DNA of 64,000 bases from Paenibacillus rubinfantis. GTDB taxonomy: Bacteria; Bacillota; Bacilli; Paenibacillales; Paenibacillaceae. The DNA lies in the NCBI RefSeq assembly GCF_001486505.1, contig NZ_LN909048.1:18964-82963 (forward strand), written 5' to 3'. Shown here in pieces: positions 27,615-35,557 of the stretch. Position numbers and translations under genes: made by a program. Below the pieces are notes generated by a model. The model had not been told where the DNA came from, ran no database searches, and saw only the letters and a list, made by a program, of their open reading frames with translations. How positions within the stretch are numbered: position 1 is the stretch's first letter; each line of letters opens with the position of its first letter.

Positions 27615-29906
27615 TTAGAGCAACGGACTTTCGTGCTTCAGCTTGAGCCGTTCCCAGCGCCGGTTGACCTCTTCCTCGAAGGCATCAAGCAGCTCCTGGT
27701 CCTGCAGCATGTGCTTCGTTTTGCCCATCAGCTTCAGCCATTCCTGCGGCGAGATCCGCTTGTTTTTCGCCTCCGGATTGTAGGTGATGTTCGTGACGCC
27801 ATGCTCGATTTCGTATAACGGGAAGAAGCAGGACTCTACCGCCGTTTGCAGGATTTTCGTGCCGAGTTGATCCTCAGACCGCCAGTTCAGCGGACAGGTG
27901 CTCAGCACTTTCCCGTAAACCAGGCCTTCATTTTGCGCGTACCACCGCGCCTTGGCCGCCTTCGTAATCAGGTCCTGCGGGAAAGCCTCCGCCCCGGTAA
28001 ACACGTACGGGATATTCGTCGCCGCCATGATCTGCGGAGTATCCTTGTGGTGGAACGCTTTCCCTTTCTGCGCCTTGCCTACGCCGGATGTACTGGTCTG
28101 ATGCCCCAGCGGCGTGGAGTAGGAGAGCTGCGAGCCGGTGTTCATGTATCCTTCGTTGTCGTATTCCAAAATAATCATCTTGTGGTTCCGCAGCGCCGAG
28201 CCAATCGCCGGGCCCATCCCAATGTCCATTCCGCCGTCACCGGTCACCATGATAAAGGTAACGTTATCCGATACTTCGATCTCCCCGCGGCGCTTCCGCT
28301 CCCAGAACGCCTCGACAGCACCGGCCACGGTTGCAGCCCCGTTCTGGAACAAGTTATGGATGAACGTTTGCTTATGCGAGGTATAGGGATATCCGGCCGT
28401 AACGACGTACGAGCAGCCGGTTTGGAACAACGTAACCACATCGCCTTCAATCCCTTTGTAAAACAGCTCCAAAGAGGAAATCGCGCTGCAGCCCGGACAA
28501 GCGCCATGGCCCGGCGCCAGCCGCTTCGGCTTCGCCGTCAGGTTGCGCAGCGGCGGCAGCTTCACCTTCAGCTTGCCGGTTGCCTCATCCGGCGTCACCT
28601 GGATCAGCCCGCTGTTAAAGGCATCGCCATGCTGCGGCGTCAAGATCGGTCTGAGCTCGTGCACCGGATCGCCGGGCACCTGCCCAAAATAATCGAACGG
28701 CACCGCAGCTTCGCCTTGGTTCATCGCCTCAATAGCCAGGTTAAAGAAGGCTTCCGCTTCATCCGGATAGAAGTCCTTCCCACCCAGGCCAAATACGCGG
28801 GACAAAACGATCGTTTCGTTCGCCGGGTCCAGCTTCAGCGCGGAGCGGATTTCATGCGTCATATTGCCGCCTTTGCCTCCGTAGGAATCGGCGCGTTCTC
28901 CCACCAGGAGCGCTTTGACACCCCGCAGCGCGGTACGGATCTCCTCCGCAGGGAAAGGCCGGATGACGTTCGGCCGAATGAGCCCCGCCTTCATCCCCTG
29001 GGCTCGCAGCTTGTCAACGATCGCCTTGGCCGTTTCCGCCGCTGAGTTCAGCAGAAATAAAGCGACCTCCGCATCCTCCATCTGATACAATTCGAGCACC
29101 GGGTAATCGCGTCCCGAAATCGCCTTATATTCGGCGGCGATTTGTTGATACACTTCAGCCGCCCGCTCCTGGGCCAGGTGCAGCTGGTAGTGGTTGTTCA
29201 ATAAGTCGTCGCCGTTCATATGCGCGCCAACCGAAATCGGCCGCGACGGATCGGCTACGTCATCAAACCCAACCGGCGGCGTTTCGCCCACAAACGCTTG
29301 GACCGACTTGGCGTCCTTGAAATAACTTAACTTCCGTTTCTGGTGAGACGTGAAGAACCCGTCATAAGCAACGATTACAGGCAGCCGAACCTCCGGATGC
29401 TCCGACCATTTCAACGCCATAATGTTCATGTCGTAGGCCGCTTGCGGTGTGCTTGCCGTGAGGATTAACCAGCCGGTGTTCAGCGCAAAATACAGGTCGG
29501 AATGGTCGCCGCGAATATCCAGCGGACCGCTGATCGCGCGGGTTACCAGGTTCAGCACCATCGGGAACCGCGTCCCGGACTGCACCGGCAGCTGTTCAAT
29601 CATGTACATGAACCCATTGGCGCTGGTGGCATTGACGACCCGGGCCCCGGCGAGCGCCGCCCCGTAGCAAATCCCCGCCGAGCCATGCTCCCCATCCGCC
29701 GCAATCAGCTGGATATCATGCAGGCCTTGCGCCTTTTTCTGGTCCAGAATCTGCGCGATCTCTGTGGACGGCGTGATCGGAAAATACCCCATCACATGGT
29801 AATTGATCTGAGCCGCCGCCATGGCCGCCGCTTCATTGCCCGACTCGAAGGCCGTGGTTTGTTCCGCCAGCGTCATTTTCGTCATTTTCTCTTCGGTTAT
29901 AGACAT
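27615..29906 (-). CDS. Pyruvate:ferredoxin oxidoreductase, fused alpha-beta subunit
   Basis: A 763-residue fusion. Residues 1-240 are the alpha pyrimidine-binding domain (GYFPITPSTEIAQ, ATSANGFMYMIEQL), about 250-385 the transketolase-C-like domain, and about 470-750 the beta subunit. The latter has cluster cysteines (PGHGACPGCSAI, TGCSYV) and the TPP motif GDGGMDIG...EYDNEGYMN. It decarboxylates a 2-oxoacid to the acyl-CoA and reduces ferredoxin. Pyruvate is favoured by the PorB-like beta sequence and the hydrogenase context, not proven. AAAGGAGG precedes the ATG. Confidence 0.9.
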   Translation of the reverse strand: MSITEEKMTKMTLAEQTTAFESGNEAAAMAAAQINYHVMGYFPITPSTEIAQILDQKKAQGLHDIQLIAADGEHGSAGICYGAALAGARVVNATSANGFMYMIEQLPVQSGTRFPMVLNLVTRAISGPLDIRGDHSDLYFALNTGWLILTASTPQAAYDMNIMALKWSEHPEVRLPVIVAYDGFFTSHQKRKLSYFKDAKSVQAFVGETPPVGFDDVADPSRPISVGAHMNGDDLLNNHYQLHLAQERAAEVYQQIAAEYKAISGRDYPVLELYQMEDAEVALFLLNSAAETAKAIVDKLRAQGMKAGLIRPNVIRPFPAEEIRTALRGVKALLVGERADSYGGKGGNMTHEIRSALKLDPANETIVLSRVFGLGGKDFYPDEAEAFFNLAIEAMNQGEAAVPFDYFGQVPGDPVHELRPILTPQHGDAFNSGLIQVTPDEATGKLKVKLPPLRNLTAKPKRLAPGHGACPGCSAISSLELFYKGIEGDVVTLFQTGCSYVVTAGYPYTSHKQTFIHNLFQNGAATVAGAVEAFWERKRRGEIEVSDNVTFIMVTGDGGMDIGMGPAIGSALRNHKMIILEYDNEGYMNTGSQLSYSTPLGHQTSTSGVGKAQKGKAFHHKDTPQIMAATNIPYVFTGAEAFPQDLITKAAKARWYAQNEGLVYGKVLSTCPLNWRSEDQLGTKILQTAVESCFFPLYEIEHGVTNITYNPEAKNKRISPQEWLKLMGKTKHMLQDQELLDAFEEEVNRRWERLKLKHESPLL

Positions 29907-29963
29907 CGATAAAGTCCTCCTTTAGGCTCTTCTGCGAGTTCAAAACCCCTTGGAATAAAACCT

Positions 29964-30956
29964 CTACTGAAAGACGTGGGCGACGCGGTGGCTGTCGGCA
30001 TACCCGGGTTCCTCCCGCCGCATGCTAAGCGCTCCTGTTGGGCAAATTTCCACGCATTTCAAACAACCTTTGCAATACTGATAATCGATTCCGCTAAGAT
30101 ACATTTGAGCGCGCCCTTTCTTGTCCTCCCCGGATTCCCATACGAAGCACAGATCGGGGCAAACCGTATCACAGTTGGCACAATGGATGCAGCTGTCCGC
30201 ATCCAGCTCCGGCACAAAGCCCTGACGGGAACCGCTCAAATCCTTCAGCAGGCTGTTCCCCTGCGCGCGGATAATGCCGCCCGGTGCCTGTGTCGCATAG
30301 CCAAGCAGCGGCTGCGGCCGTTCGAAACGCATCCCTTGGACCCCTTCGGGAGCCGGGATCGTCTGGAAACGCACTTCATGATATCCCCGGTCGAATGTGC
30401 GCAAGTTGGGCTCTACCAAGTGCGGGTATTTTTTCTGGAACGTATGCTTAATCACTTCACGCATCGAATCTGGATCCAGAAAATCGCAGATCCGGAACAA
30501 CGCCCCTAACATCGAGGTGTTGACCTTCGTATGCTCGTCGATAGCGATCCCCATCGCGTCCACAACAGCCAGCGTCCCGTAAGGGAACTTCAGGTCGCGT
30601 CGAATCTCCTCAAAATCGCGGGTTGAGTTCACCAGCACGATTCCGTCGGGCTTTAATCCGCTTAGGACATTCACCGTCTTGTGCAGCGCTTCATGGAACA
30701 CGCCGATCACATGGGGTTCCTCGATCGGGCTGTGATCATGGATCTCCACGTCCGGCTCGCAGAAGCGGACGAAGCTCTTCACCGGGGATCCCTTCTTCTC
30801 CGAACCATAGGACGAAAAGTTCGCTCCGTTTAGGCCGAGTCCAAGAACCCCGGATTCCGCCAGCATCTTCCCGGCCAGGTTGGCGCCGAGCCCGCCGATG
30901 GATTCCAGCCGAATTTCAAAAAAGCCAAGGTCATTTGTTTTGGTCAATATGCTCAT
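29964..30956 (-). CDS. Pyruvate:ferredoxin oxidoreductase, fused gamma-delta subunit
   Basis: A 330-residue fusion. The gamma domain (about residues 10-190) begins ESIGGLGANLAGKMLAESG and contains the conserved SSYGSEKKGSPVKSFVR. The C-terminal delta domain binds two [4Fe-4S] clusters (CIHCANCDTVCP and CKGCLKCVEICP). With the fused alpha-beta gene it makes a complete four-domain oxidoreductase from two genes. It is the first gene of the operon that ends with hydG, and a Rex-type operator lies 25 bases ahead of its start. Confidence 0.92.
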   Translation of the reverse strand: MSILTKTNDLGFFEIRLESIGGLGANLAGKMLAESGVLGLGLNGANFSSYGSEKKGSPVKSFVRFCEPDVEIHDHSPIEEPHVIGVFHEALHKTVNVLSGLKPDGIVLVNSTRDFEEIRRDLKFPYGTLAVVDAMGIAIDEHTKVNTSMLGALFRICDFLDPDSMREVIKHTFQKKYPHLVEPNLRTFDRGYHEVRFQTIPAPEGVQGMRFERPQPLLGYATQAPGGIIRAQGNSLLKDLSGSRQGFVPELDADSCIHCANCDTVCPDLCFVWESGEDKKGRAQMYLSGIDYQYCKGCLKCVEICPTGALSMRREEPGYADSHRVAHVFQ

Positions 30957-30980
30957 TCGCCATGTCTCCTCTACGTTTTG

Positions 30981-30998
30981 TTGTGAAATATTTCACGA
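30981..30998 (-). promoter_or_regulatory. Rex operator of the oxidoreductase-hydrogenase operon
   Basis: TTGTGAAATATTTCACGA fits the Rex consensus TTGTGAAWWWWTTCACAA at 17 of 18 positions. It lies 25-42 bases upstream of the gamma-delta start. A -10-like TAATAT on the minus strand (31004-30999) abuts it, so bound Rex would block transcription. Rex releases DNA at high NADH/NAD+. Confidence 0.85.
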
Positions 30999-31057
30999 AT
31001 ATTAGCGAAAAGAATAACGTTTCATCTCTTCAACTTGAACTACATGTGCAACTCTAA

Positions 31058-32116
31058 CTAAGCATGACGGCGGCTTGCTGTCGCCTTCAGGCTGTCCCCC
31101 CTTCCCATATCTACGGAAAAGCCCGCCACTCCAATCCGGAGCTCCAGGCAGTGCCTGCATTGGGCGGATTCATCCCCCGTGCAAATTTTGTTGTTGTACA
31201 GCGCATACTTCTTGCGTACGGTAACGGGTGACAGATTGGGCATGACCACATTGGCCCCGGCCTTTAGCGCCAACTCCCTGCCTTCCGGGTGTAACGAACC
31301 TAACGCGGTTGTCGCGGGAATTAAGGCTTCGGGCAGGAACAGGCGGGCTAGGGCAACCATAACCAGCGTATCCTCCAGCGATCCGGCCTTCGCATCGCGC
31401 AGCGGAGTCTTGTCATGGGGGATAAACGGGCCGATGCCGATCATGTCCGGGTTGAGCGTATGGAGATAGATCAAATCTTCAGCTAAATCCTCCGTAGTCT
31501 GGCCGGGCAATCCGACCATAAAGCCTGCACCAATTTGATAGCCGATCGACTGCAACGTCTCCAGACACTGGCGGCGGTGTTCATAAGACATGGAAGGATG
31601 CAGCGCTTGATACAACCCCCGGGAAGCGGTTTCATGACGCATCAAAAAGCGATCCGCCCCCGCTTCATACAGCAATCGGTAGGTTTCCTCCTCCCGTTCA
31701 CCGATGGATAAGGTGATCGCCGCATCCGGAAATTCCGCTTTGATATTCCGGATCAAGGCAGCCAGCAGATCGGCCGTATACCAGGGATCCTCCCCGCTTT
31801 GGAGCACAAATGTGCGGAAGCCCAGCCCGTATCCTTCCCGGCAGCATTCGAGAATCTCCTCCGGGCTGAGCCGATAGCGTTCCGCCTCGCGATTCCCGGC
31901 CCGCAGACCGCAGTACAAGCAGTTCCGCCGGCAGTAGCTGGAAAATTCGATCAAACCGCGCATATACACCTTGTCCCCATAAGCCTGTTCCCGTCTCAGA
32001 CGGGCTAATCGGAAGAGTTCCCCGCGCGTTTCGACATCCATATGCCCCAGCAAATCGACGAGCTCCTCCTTGGAGAGCTCTCCCCGCGCATAGAGCTTGT
32101 GCACGAGTTGTTTCAT
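31058..32116 (-). CDS. hydE: [FeFe]-hydrogenase maturase HydE (radical SAM)
   Basis: A BioB/PylB-like radical SAM enzyme that processes the HydG product on the way to the binuclear subcluster. The cluster motif CRRNCLYC lies near residue 55, in the typical context YMRGLIEFSSYCRRNCLYCGLR. Later cysteines (CTGDESAQCRHC, about residues 312-323) could hold the second cluster seen in many HydE proteins. The ATG at 32116 gives 352 residues; a frame 32 codons longer runs into the Rex operator and is rejected. Confidence 0.95.
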   Translation of the reverse strand: MKQLVHKLYARGELSKEELVDLLGHMDVETRGELFRLARLRREQAYGDKVYMRGLIEFSSYCRRNCLYCGLRAGNREAERYRLSPEEILECCREGYGLGFRTFVLQSGEDPWYTADLLAALIRNIKAEFPDAAITLSIGEREEETYRLLYEAGADRFLMRHETASRGLYQALHPSMSYEHRRQCLETLQSIGYQIGAGFMVGLPGQTTEDLAEDLIYLHTLNPDMIGIGPFIPHDKTPLRDAKAGSLEDTLVMVALARLFLPEALIPATTALGSLHPEGRELALKAGANVVMPNLSPVTVRKKYALYNNKICTGDESAQCRHCLELRIGVAGFSVDMGRGDSLKATASRRHA

Positions 32117-32196
32117 CAGGCAATCATCCTTTGGATAAACTGGATTTGGACCTTGGTATACCCTATGGCTGACGTGGAAAATGATGAATGAAGTAA

Positions 32197-32214
32197 TTGT
32201 GAATATTTTCACTT
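32197..32214 (-). promoter_or_regulatory. Rex operator of hydE
   Basis: TTGTGAATATTTTCACTT fits the Rex consensus at 16 of 18 positions, with both conserved half-sites (TTGTGAA and TTCAC) intact. It is centred about 90 bases upstream of the hydE start. It is the second such site in the hydrogenase block, which strengthens both calls. Confidence 0.8.
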
Positions 32215-32246
32215 TATAGGCGTTTTAATAAAGTTCGCTAATAATA

Positions 32247-32528
32247 TCACCCCGGTTTCTGAATAGTGCTGCGGTCTGAGCGACGTAAGGATCCGCTGCT
32301 GTTGAGTTGGTGGGTTTGTTGCTTCGATGGATGGTACGATCTTGGCTTGATGTGTTTGCTTGATGTGTTTGGCTTGATGATCGGTTGCGATGTTAGCTTA
32401 ATCGTGTGTTTGATGGATTGCTGCTTCGTTTGATTGTTCGATCGTTGGTTGGAATAAGGCTTGATCGTTAGGTGTGATTTCGGTTCGTAGATGTGTGCCG
32501 CGTGCGCAGCGTCGAATGATTTCGACAT
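32247..32528. repeat. G/T-rich low-complexity tract upstream of hydE
   Basis: The plus strand is strongly G+T-rich and built of degenerate short units such as CTTGATGTGTTTG, which occurs twice in tandem at about 32347-32371. The minus strand keeps an open frame of 93 codons whose product would be almost all K, S, Q, N, H, P and T. It has no good ribosome site and looks like a side effect of composition. The tract accounts for most of the 439-base gap between hydE's operator and the yabO terminator. Confidence 0.5.
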
Positions 32529-32653
32529 GAGGTTAAATCAGAGGTGTTTTCTAAGAAGCAGATGTATGCTTATCGAAAACGTTAGTAAGTGTATTTACTA
32601 TATTACCATGAATTCACAGTTTGGCTAGGATATTTTTTACACCCCCATAGGGT

Positions 32654-32694
32654 TAAAAAAAGAGCATGTCCCGAGAAAACGGAACATGCTCTTG
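32654..32694 (-). terminator. Terminator of hbs-yabO
   Basis: Minus-strand stem AAGAGCATGTTCCG / CGGGACATGCTCTT followed by TTTTTTAACCC, 13 bases past the yabO stop. Confidence 0.92.
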
Positions 32695-32706
32695 AGCTTC
32701 ACGATT

Positions 32707-32988
32707 TCAGGACCAGTCCAAACCGGTATCCTTCGCGATCGGCTCTTCCTTGATTAAGGTATACATGGTCGCTGCTTCATCCTTGCGAGTCGTTTCGACC
32801 AGGCGTTCGACGCGGACGGTCACCAGCTTTTGGCCGAATTGAACCGTGATTTCATCGCCCACCTTGACGGTACTGCTCGGTTTGGATTCGCGCCCATTGA
32901 TTAGAACTCTGCCTTGTTCGGAGACGTCCTTGGCCACCGTGCGCCGCTTGATTAACCGCGATACCTTCAGGAATTTATCTAGACGCAT
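32707..32988 (-). CDS. yabO: S4-domain RNA-binding protein YabO/RqcP
   Basis: A 93-residue Hsp15-like protein. The S4 domain covers residues 1-60 (MRLDKFLKVSRLIKRRTVAKD...GRVLINGRESKPSSTVKVGDEI). In B. subtilis RqcP works with RqcH to add alanine tails to stalled nascent chains on 50S subunits. Its ATG overlaps the hbs stop codon by one base (TAATG), so the two are translated together. It marks the right edge of the hydrogenase insertion. Confidence 0.93.
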   Translation of the reverse strand: MRLDKFLKVSRLIKRRTVAKDVSEQGRVLINGRESKPSSTVKVGDEITVQFGQKLVTVRVERLVETTRKDEAATMYTLIKEEPIAKDTGLDWS

Positions 32989-33260
32989 TATTTTACAGCT
33001 TCTTTAAGTTTGTTGCCCGCTTTGAATGCCGGTACATTGGAAGCCGGGATTTCGATAGTTTTGCCGGTTTGTGGGTTGCGGCCCGTACGACCGGAACGTT
33101 TACGAGTTTCGAACGTACCGAAACCGATCAATTGGACTTTGTCGCCACCAGCAAGGGCTTCAGTGATTTCGCCGAGGAAACCGTTCAATACGGATTCAAC
33201 GTCTTTTTTAGTCAAACCGCTTTTGCTGGAAATGTTGTTGATCAGATCTGTTTTGTTCAT
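32988..33260 (-). CDS. hbs: DNA-binding protein HU
   Basis: A 90-residue histone-like nucleoid protein with the full HU signature (GFGTFETRKRSGRTGRNPQTG), helical dimer part at residues 1-45 and DNA-binding arm at 50-75. In B. subtilis hbs lies elsewhere; the placement between yabN and yabO is a Paenibacillus-type arrangement. Confidence 0.96.
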   Translation of the reverse strand: MNKTDLINNISSKSGLTKKDVESVLNGFLGEITEALAGGDKVQLIGFGTFETRKRSGRTGRNPQTGKTIEIPASNVPAFKAGNKLKEAVK

Positions 33261-33444
33261 TAATAATGCCTCCCAATAATAAAAGAAATAGGTGATACCT
33301 TGGCACTACAGGCTCTAGGCCTGTCCTGCGCCATTTGGTTATCTTTTTATGAGTATTCTTGCTTGAAATGAAAAATCCTGCACTGTTAGGAACTTTTTTT
33401 TTGTTTTTTTCGCAAAAAACCCGAAATTTAGGCCTTTTCTCCCA

Positions 33445-34941
33445 TCATTCCCGTTCTTTCGACTTAGCTTCATTCCATAAAACGTCCATTTCCGCTAACG
33501 TACTGTCGACGGGCGTCTTCCCCTGTTCGCGGAGTCGCTCTTCGACATAATGGAACCGCTGCGTAAATTTGCGGATCGTCCGCGACAGGGCTTGTTCGGG
33601 ATCGGCCCCGATATAGCGGGCTGCATTTACCACCGAGAATAGCACATCGCCCAGCTCCAACTCCTGCGCTTCGGGATCTTGCTTTTGCGTTACGGCTTCC
33701 TTCAGCTCGCGAATTTCTTCCTCCAGCTTGGTCCAGACCCCGTCGATGTCCTCCCAGTCGAATCCGGCCTTAGCCGCTTTTTTCTGGAGCTTGTATGCCT
33801 TCATCAAAGCCGGCAAGTCACGCGGCACCCCGCTGATCGCCGATTGGCGCTCGGGTTCGAGGCCTTTGCGCTTCTTCTCTTCGGCTTTCATCGCTTCCCA
33901 GTTGTTCAACGCAGCTTCGGCATCCTCGGCGTTCAAATTGCCAAAGACATGCGGATGGCGGTAAATCAGCTTCTCATTCAGCTCCTGGATGACATCATAC
34001 ACCGTAAAAGCGCCGGTCTCCTCCTCCATTTGGGAGTGGAGCATGATCTGCAGCAGCAGATCGCCAAGCTCCTCGCGCATATGATCGGGATCATCGTCAT
34101 CGATCGTCTCCAGCACCTCGTAGGTTTCTTCGATGAGATTCTTGCGGATCGACTCGTGCGTTTGCTCACGGTCCCACGGACAACCGCCGGGACTGCGCAA
34201 TATCGACACAATCTCATGAAGCCGCTGGAAGCTGCGGATGCGAAGCGATTCGTCCTCACTGGCCGGCACATAAACGAGGGATAGGTTACCGTAACCATCG
34301 AGGCGGTCCAGCTCAAACAGCGGCACCCGCTCGATTCGTTCCTGTCCTTCGACGCCCAGAGCATGTCCCACAACAACTTGATAATCATCGGGCAGCAGCT
34401 CCATTAATCCCAGCTTCACTTCCGAAGCGGTCAGCTGGTCGTACACTTGCCCGATCAGGGTATGCCGTCTCGGATCGATCGCTTCCCCACGGACCTCCGA
34501 AGCGTCCAGCAGCAGGAAGCCTTCGATTGGATCAAAACCCAGGCGAACAAAAGCCTCATCCAGGAAGCTCTCCCCGCCAAGGATGTCGAGCGGAATACCT
34601 CGCTCTGGACAACGCTCCCGCAGCAGCTTCACCGTCGCCTCGGCGACCTGCGGGTGCCCGGGAACTGCGTAAACGAGATGCGTCCCGTCTCCGCCCGCTT
34701 CGGCCCGTGCTAACAGCCGGGTGACAATCTCCTCGTAGACGGAGGGGAAATCGTCCTTTGCTTCATAAACCTCGTCAAACGAGGTGAACTCGACGCCCGT
34801 CTGCTCCAGCCAAGCCACGACCGGATGGTCCTTCGTCCGGACGTAACGTTCGCCCGCTTCCTGCAGCCGTTTCAGGCTGCCTAAGGTCAGCCGGTCGGGG
34901 TCCCCCGAGCCGAGGCCGACCACCGTAATGGTTGCGCTCAT
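33445..34941 (-). CDS. mazG: Fused tetrapyrrole methylase-like / MazG nucleotide pyrophosphohydrolase (YabN)
   Basis: A 498-residue two-domain protein. The N-terminal SAM-dependent methylase-like domain (TITVVGLGSGDPDRLTLG, residues 1-220) is followed by MazG (about 245-490) with metal-binding acidic helices (EETYEVLETID, MREELGDLLLQIMLHS). MazG cleaves noncanonical or excess NTPs to NMP and pyrophosphate. The order spoVT, yabM, yabN is conserved with B. subtilis. Confidence 0.94.
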   Translation of the reverse strand: MSATITVVGLGSGDPDRLTLGSLKRLQEAGERYVRTKDHPVVAWLEQTGVEFTSFDEVYEAKDDFPSVYEEIVTRLLARAEAGGDGTHLVYAVPGHPQVAEATVKLLRERCPERGIPLDILGGESFLDEAFVRLGFDPIEGFLLLDASEVRGEAIDPRRHTLIGQVYDQLTASEVKLGLMELLPDDYQVVVGHALGVEGQERIERVPLFELDRLDGYGNLSLVYVPASEDESLRIRSFQRLHEIVSILRSPGGCPWDREQTHESIRKNLIEETYEVLETIDDDDPDHMREELGDLLLQIMLHSQMEEETGAFTVYDVIQELNEKLIYRHPHVFGNLNAEDAEAALNNWEAMKAEEKKRKGLEPERQSAISGVPRDLPALMKAYKLQKKAAKAGFDWEDIDGVWTKLEEEIRELKEAVTQKQDPEAQELELGDVLFSVVNAARYIGADPEQALSRTIRKFTQRFHYVEERLREQGKTPVDSTLAEMDVLWNEAKSKERE

Positions 34942-34999
34942 GGTAATGGCTTCACTCCCTGTGGGTTCTACTTGTCCATCGATCCGGTTCCTTTTTAGC

Positions 35000-35183
35000 T
35001 AACGGACCCAAAGGACCTTATTTGTCAGAAATATTGCCGTTCTCTCTTCTAACGGACAGCAAAGCCGCTATTTCCCCCAAAATGGTCCGATACGAGCACA
35101 TCCGGGCCAAATAAGGTCCCCGGGGTCCGTTACAAGACCGAAAACGGTAGACTTCGCTGGAATAACGGCGCTTCGGTCCGTTA
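35000..35183. repeat. TAACGGAC intergenic repeat cluster, copy B
   Basis: The arm at 35000-35024 (TAACGGACCCAAAGGACCTT...) is the inverted complement, with few mismatches, of 35108-35132. Two more partial units (CTAACGGAC near 35058 and GTCCGTTA ending at 35183) lie in the cluster. It fills the gap between yabN and yabM and shares its unit with 1639-1772. Confidence 0.75.
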
Positions 35184-35278
35184 GGGACTCGGCTTTCCGC
35201 GCCGCAGCTTGCTCCTCTTACTATATCACTGCCGGGGGCGAAATTGAAATTCGGCTGCCGAGCCGAGCCAAAGCAACG

Positions 35279-35518
35279 CTACGGCAGCAGCCGCAGCTTC
35301 CGAAGCAGCGTCAGCAGCTTCGGGCCCACCCGCGGCAGGGCGCTCAGCTCTGCCGCGCTAAGCAGCCGTGTGCGCAGCACGGCTGCGGCAAACACCGCTG
35401 CGCCCAGCAGCACGCCGAGCAGGCTGTTTTTCCCGGCTTTCCGGGCGTTGCCGCCCCCTCCCGCCCCGGCTTTGGCCCCTGCGCCGGCCCCGGCGTTCTT
35501 TCCGTCCCCCGCTTTGGT
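35279..35518 (-). pseudogene. C-terminal fragment of YabM, cut off by the adapter junction
   Basis: Seventy-nine codons that end in a stop at 35279. A Gly/Ala/Lys-rich linker is followed by a membrane segment (NSLLGVLLGAAVFAAAVLR) and a basic, leucine-rich end (VGPKLLTLLRKLRLLP), as expected for the end of a YabM/SpoVB-like flippase. It is in a different frame from the N-terminal part and starts directly beyond the 19-base adapter-like sequence. It is probably the true end of the same gene, with part of the coding region missing between. Confidence 0.65.
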
Positions 35519-35519
35519 G

Positions 35520-35557
35520 CTGTCTCTTATACCCTTCTAGATGTGAAAAAGAGCCGG
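35520..35557. other. Tn5 mosaic-end (Nextera adapter) sequence, likely assembly artefact
   Basis: 35520-35538 matches the mosaic end CTGTCTCTTATACACATCT at 17 of 19 bases. The adjoining 35539-35557 matches its reverse complement AGATGTGTATAAGAGACAG at 15 of 19, including the first seven. Two mosaic ends back to back, exactly where yabM loses its frame, point to adapter remnants joined in assembly. Confidence 0.8.

Noticed and set aside
32117..32212. Longer HydE start at 32212
   Set aside because: It would put the first codons inside the Rex operator and add a hydrophobic leader not expected for a cytoplasmic maturase.
32247..32528. 93-codon minus-strand frame as a real gene
   Set aside because: Composition (K, S, Q, N, H, P, T) follows from the G/T-skewed DNA, and there is no good ribosome site. 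Kept only as a low-complexity tract.
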